From positions 1-5,721 of the forward strand of contig JAHEYX010000216.1 of assembly GCA_023251415.1 (NCBI GenBank): DNA of 5,721 nucleotides. Reading direction: 5' to 3'. The notes beneath the pieces are model-generated. The model was given only the letters and a program-made list of their open reading frames with translations. It was not told where the DNA came from and did no database searches. Source of the stretch: Chitinophagales bacterium (GTDB lineage: Bacteria > Bacteroidota > Bacteroidia > Chitinophagales > CAIODY01). The translations under genes and the position numbers were made by a program. Shown here in pieces: positions 5,695 through 5,721 of this stretch (positions are counted from its first letter, which is position 1; the number at the start of each line of letters is the position of its first letter).

Positions 5695-5721
5695 AACTGA
5701 ATTAGCATTAACCACAAGTAT

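Overview
The window looks like a chromosomal piece of a low-GC member of the Bacteroidota. The base composition is AT-rich and starts lack Shine-Dalgarno sequences. Two upstream regions carry sequences resembling the TTTG / TAnnTTTG promoter type of that phylum. The proteins also read like Bacteroidota family members: a LolC/E-like permease with an N-terminal LNLSIFIARR, and a YitT protein with a long basic N-terminus. This placement is by recognition only; no search was run.

Layout. (1) Positions 1-1267, minus strand: a small muconolactone-isomerase-like protein (99 aa), then, 54 bases downstream, a LolC/LolE-type FtsX permease that starts with TTG and runs off the left edge. They probably form one operon behind a promoter-like sequence that would leave almost no leader. 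(2) Positions 1268-1876: no intact gene. The part next to the ABC operon (about 1531-1872, minus strand) is a decayed N-terminal fragment of a class C beta-lactamase-like serine hydrolase. It keeps the SxxK motif but has three in-frame stops. (3) Positions 1877-3708, minus strand: a two-gene ABC exporter operon of the BcrA/BcrB or lantibiotic-immunity type. The ATPase is 299 aa and has a Glu in place of the Q-loop Gln. The ABC-2 permease is 309 aa and follows after a 2-base gap. (4) Positions 3709-4605: about 0.9 kb without an intact gene, AT-rich, with a strong inverted repeat, a perfect 16-bp palindrome and scattered coding-like scraps. (5) Positions 4606-5568, plus strand: a YitT-family membrane protein with a C-terminal DUF2179 domain. 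(6) Positions 5569-5721: no intact gene.

The most unusual observation is at the end of the ABC permease. Its last roughly 47 residues look like the signal peptide and mature N-terminus of the adjacent decayed serine hydrolase. This suggests that the permease reading frame lost its own stop and ran into the dead gene. I see no evidence for a new multi-gene defence, mobile or metabolic system; the window is otherwise ordinary chromosomal content with gene decay in the gaps.
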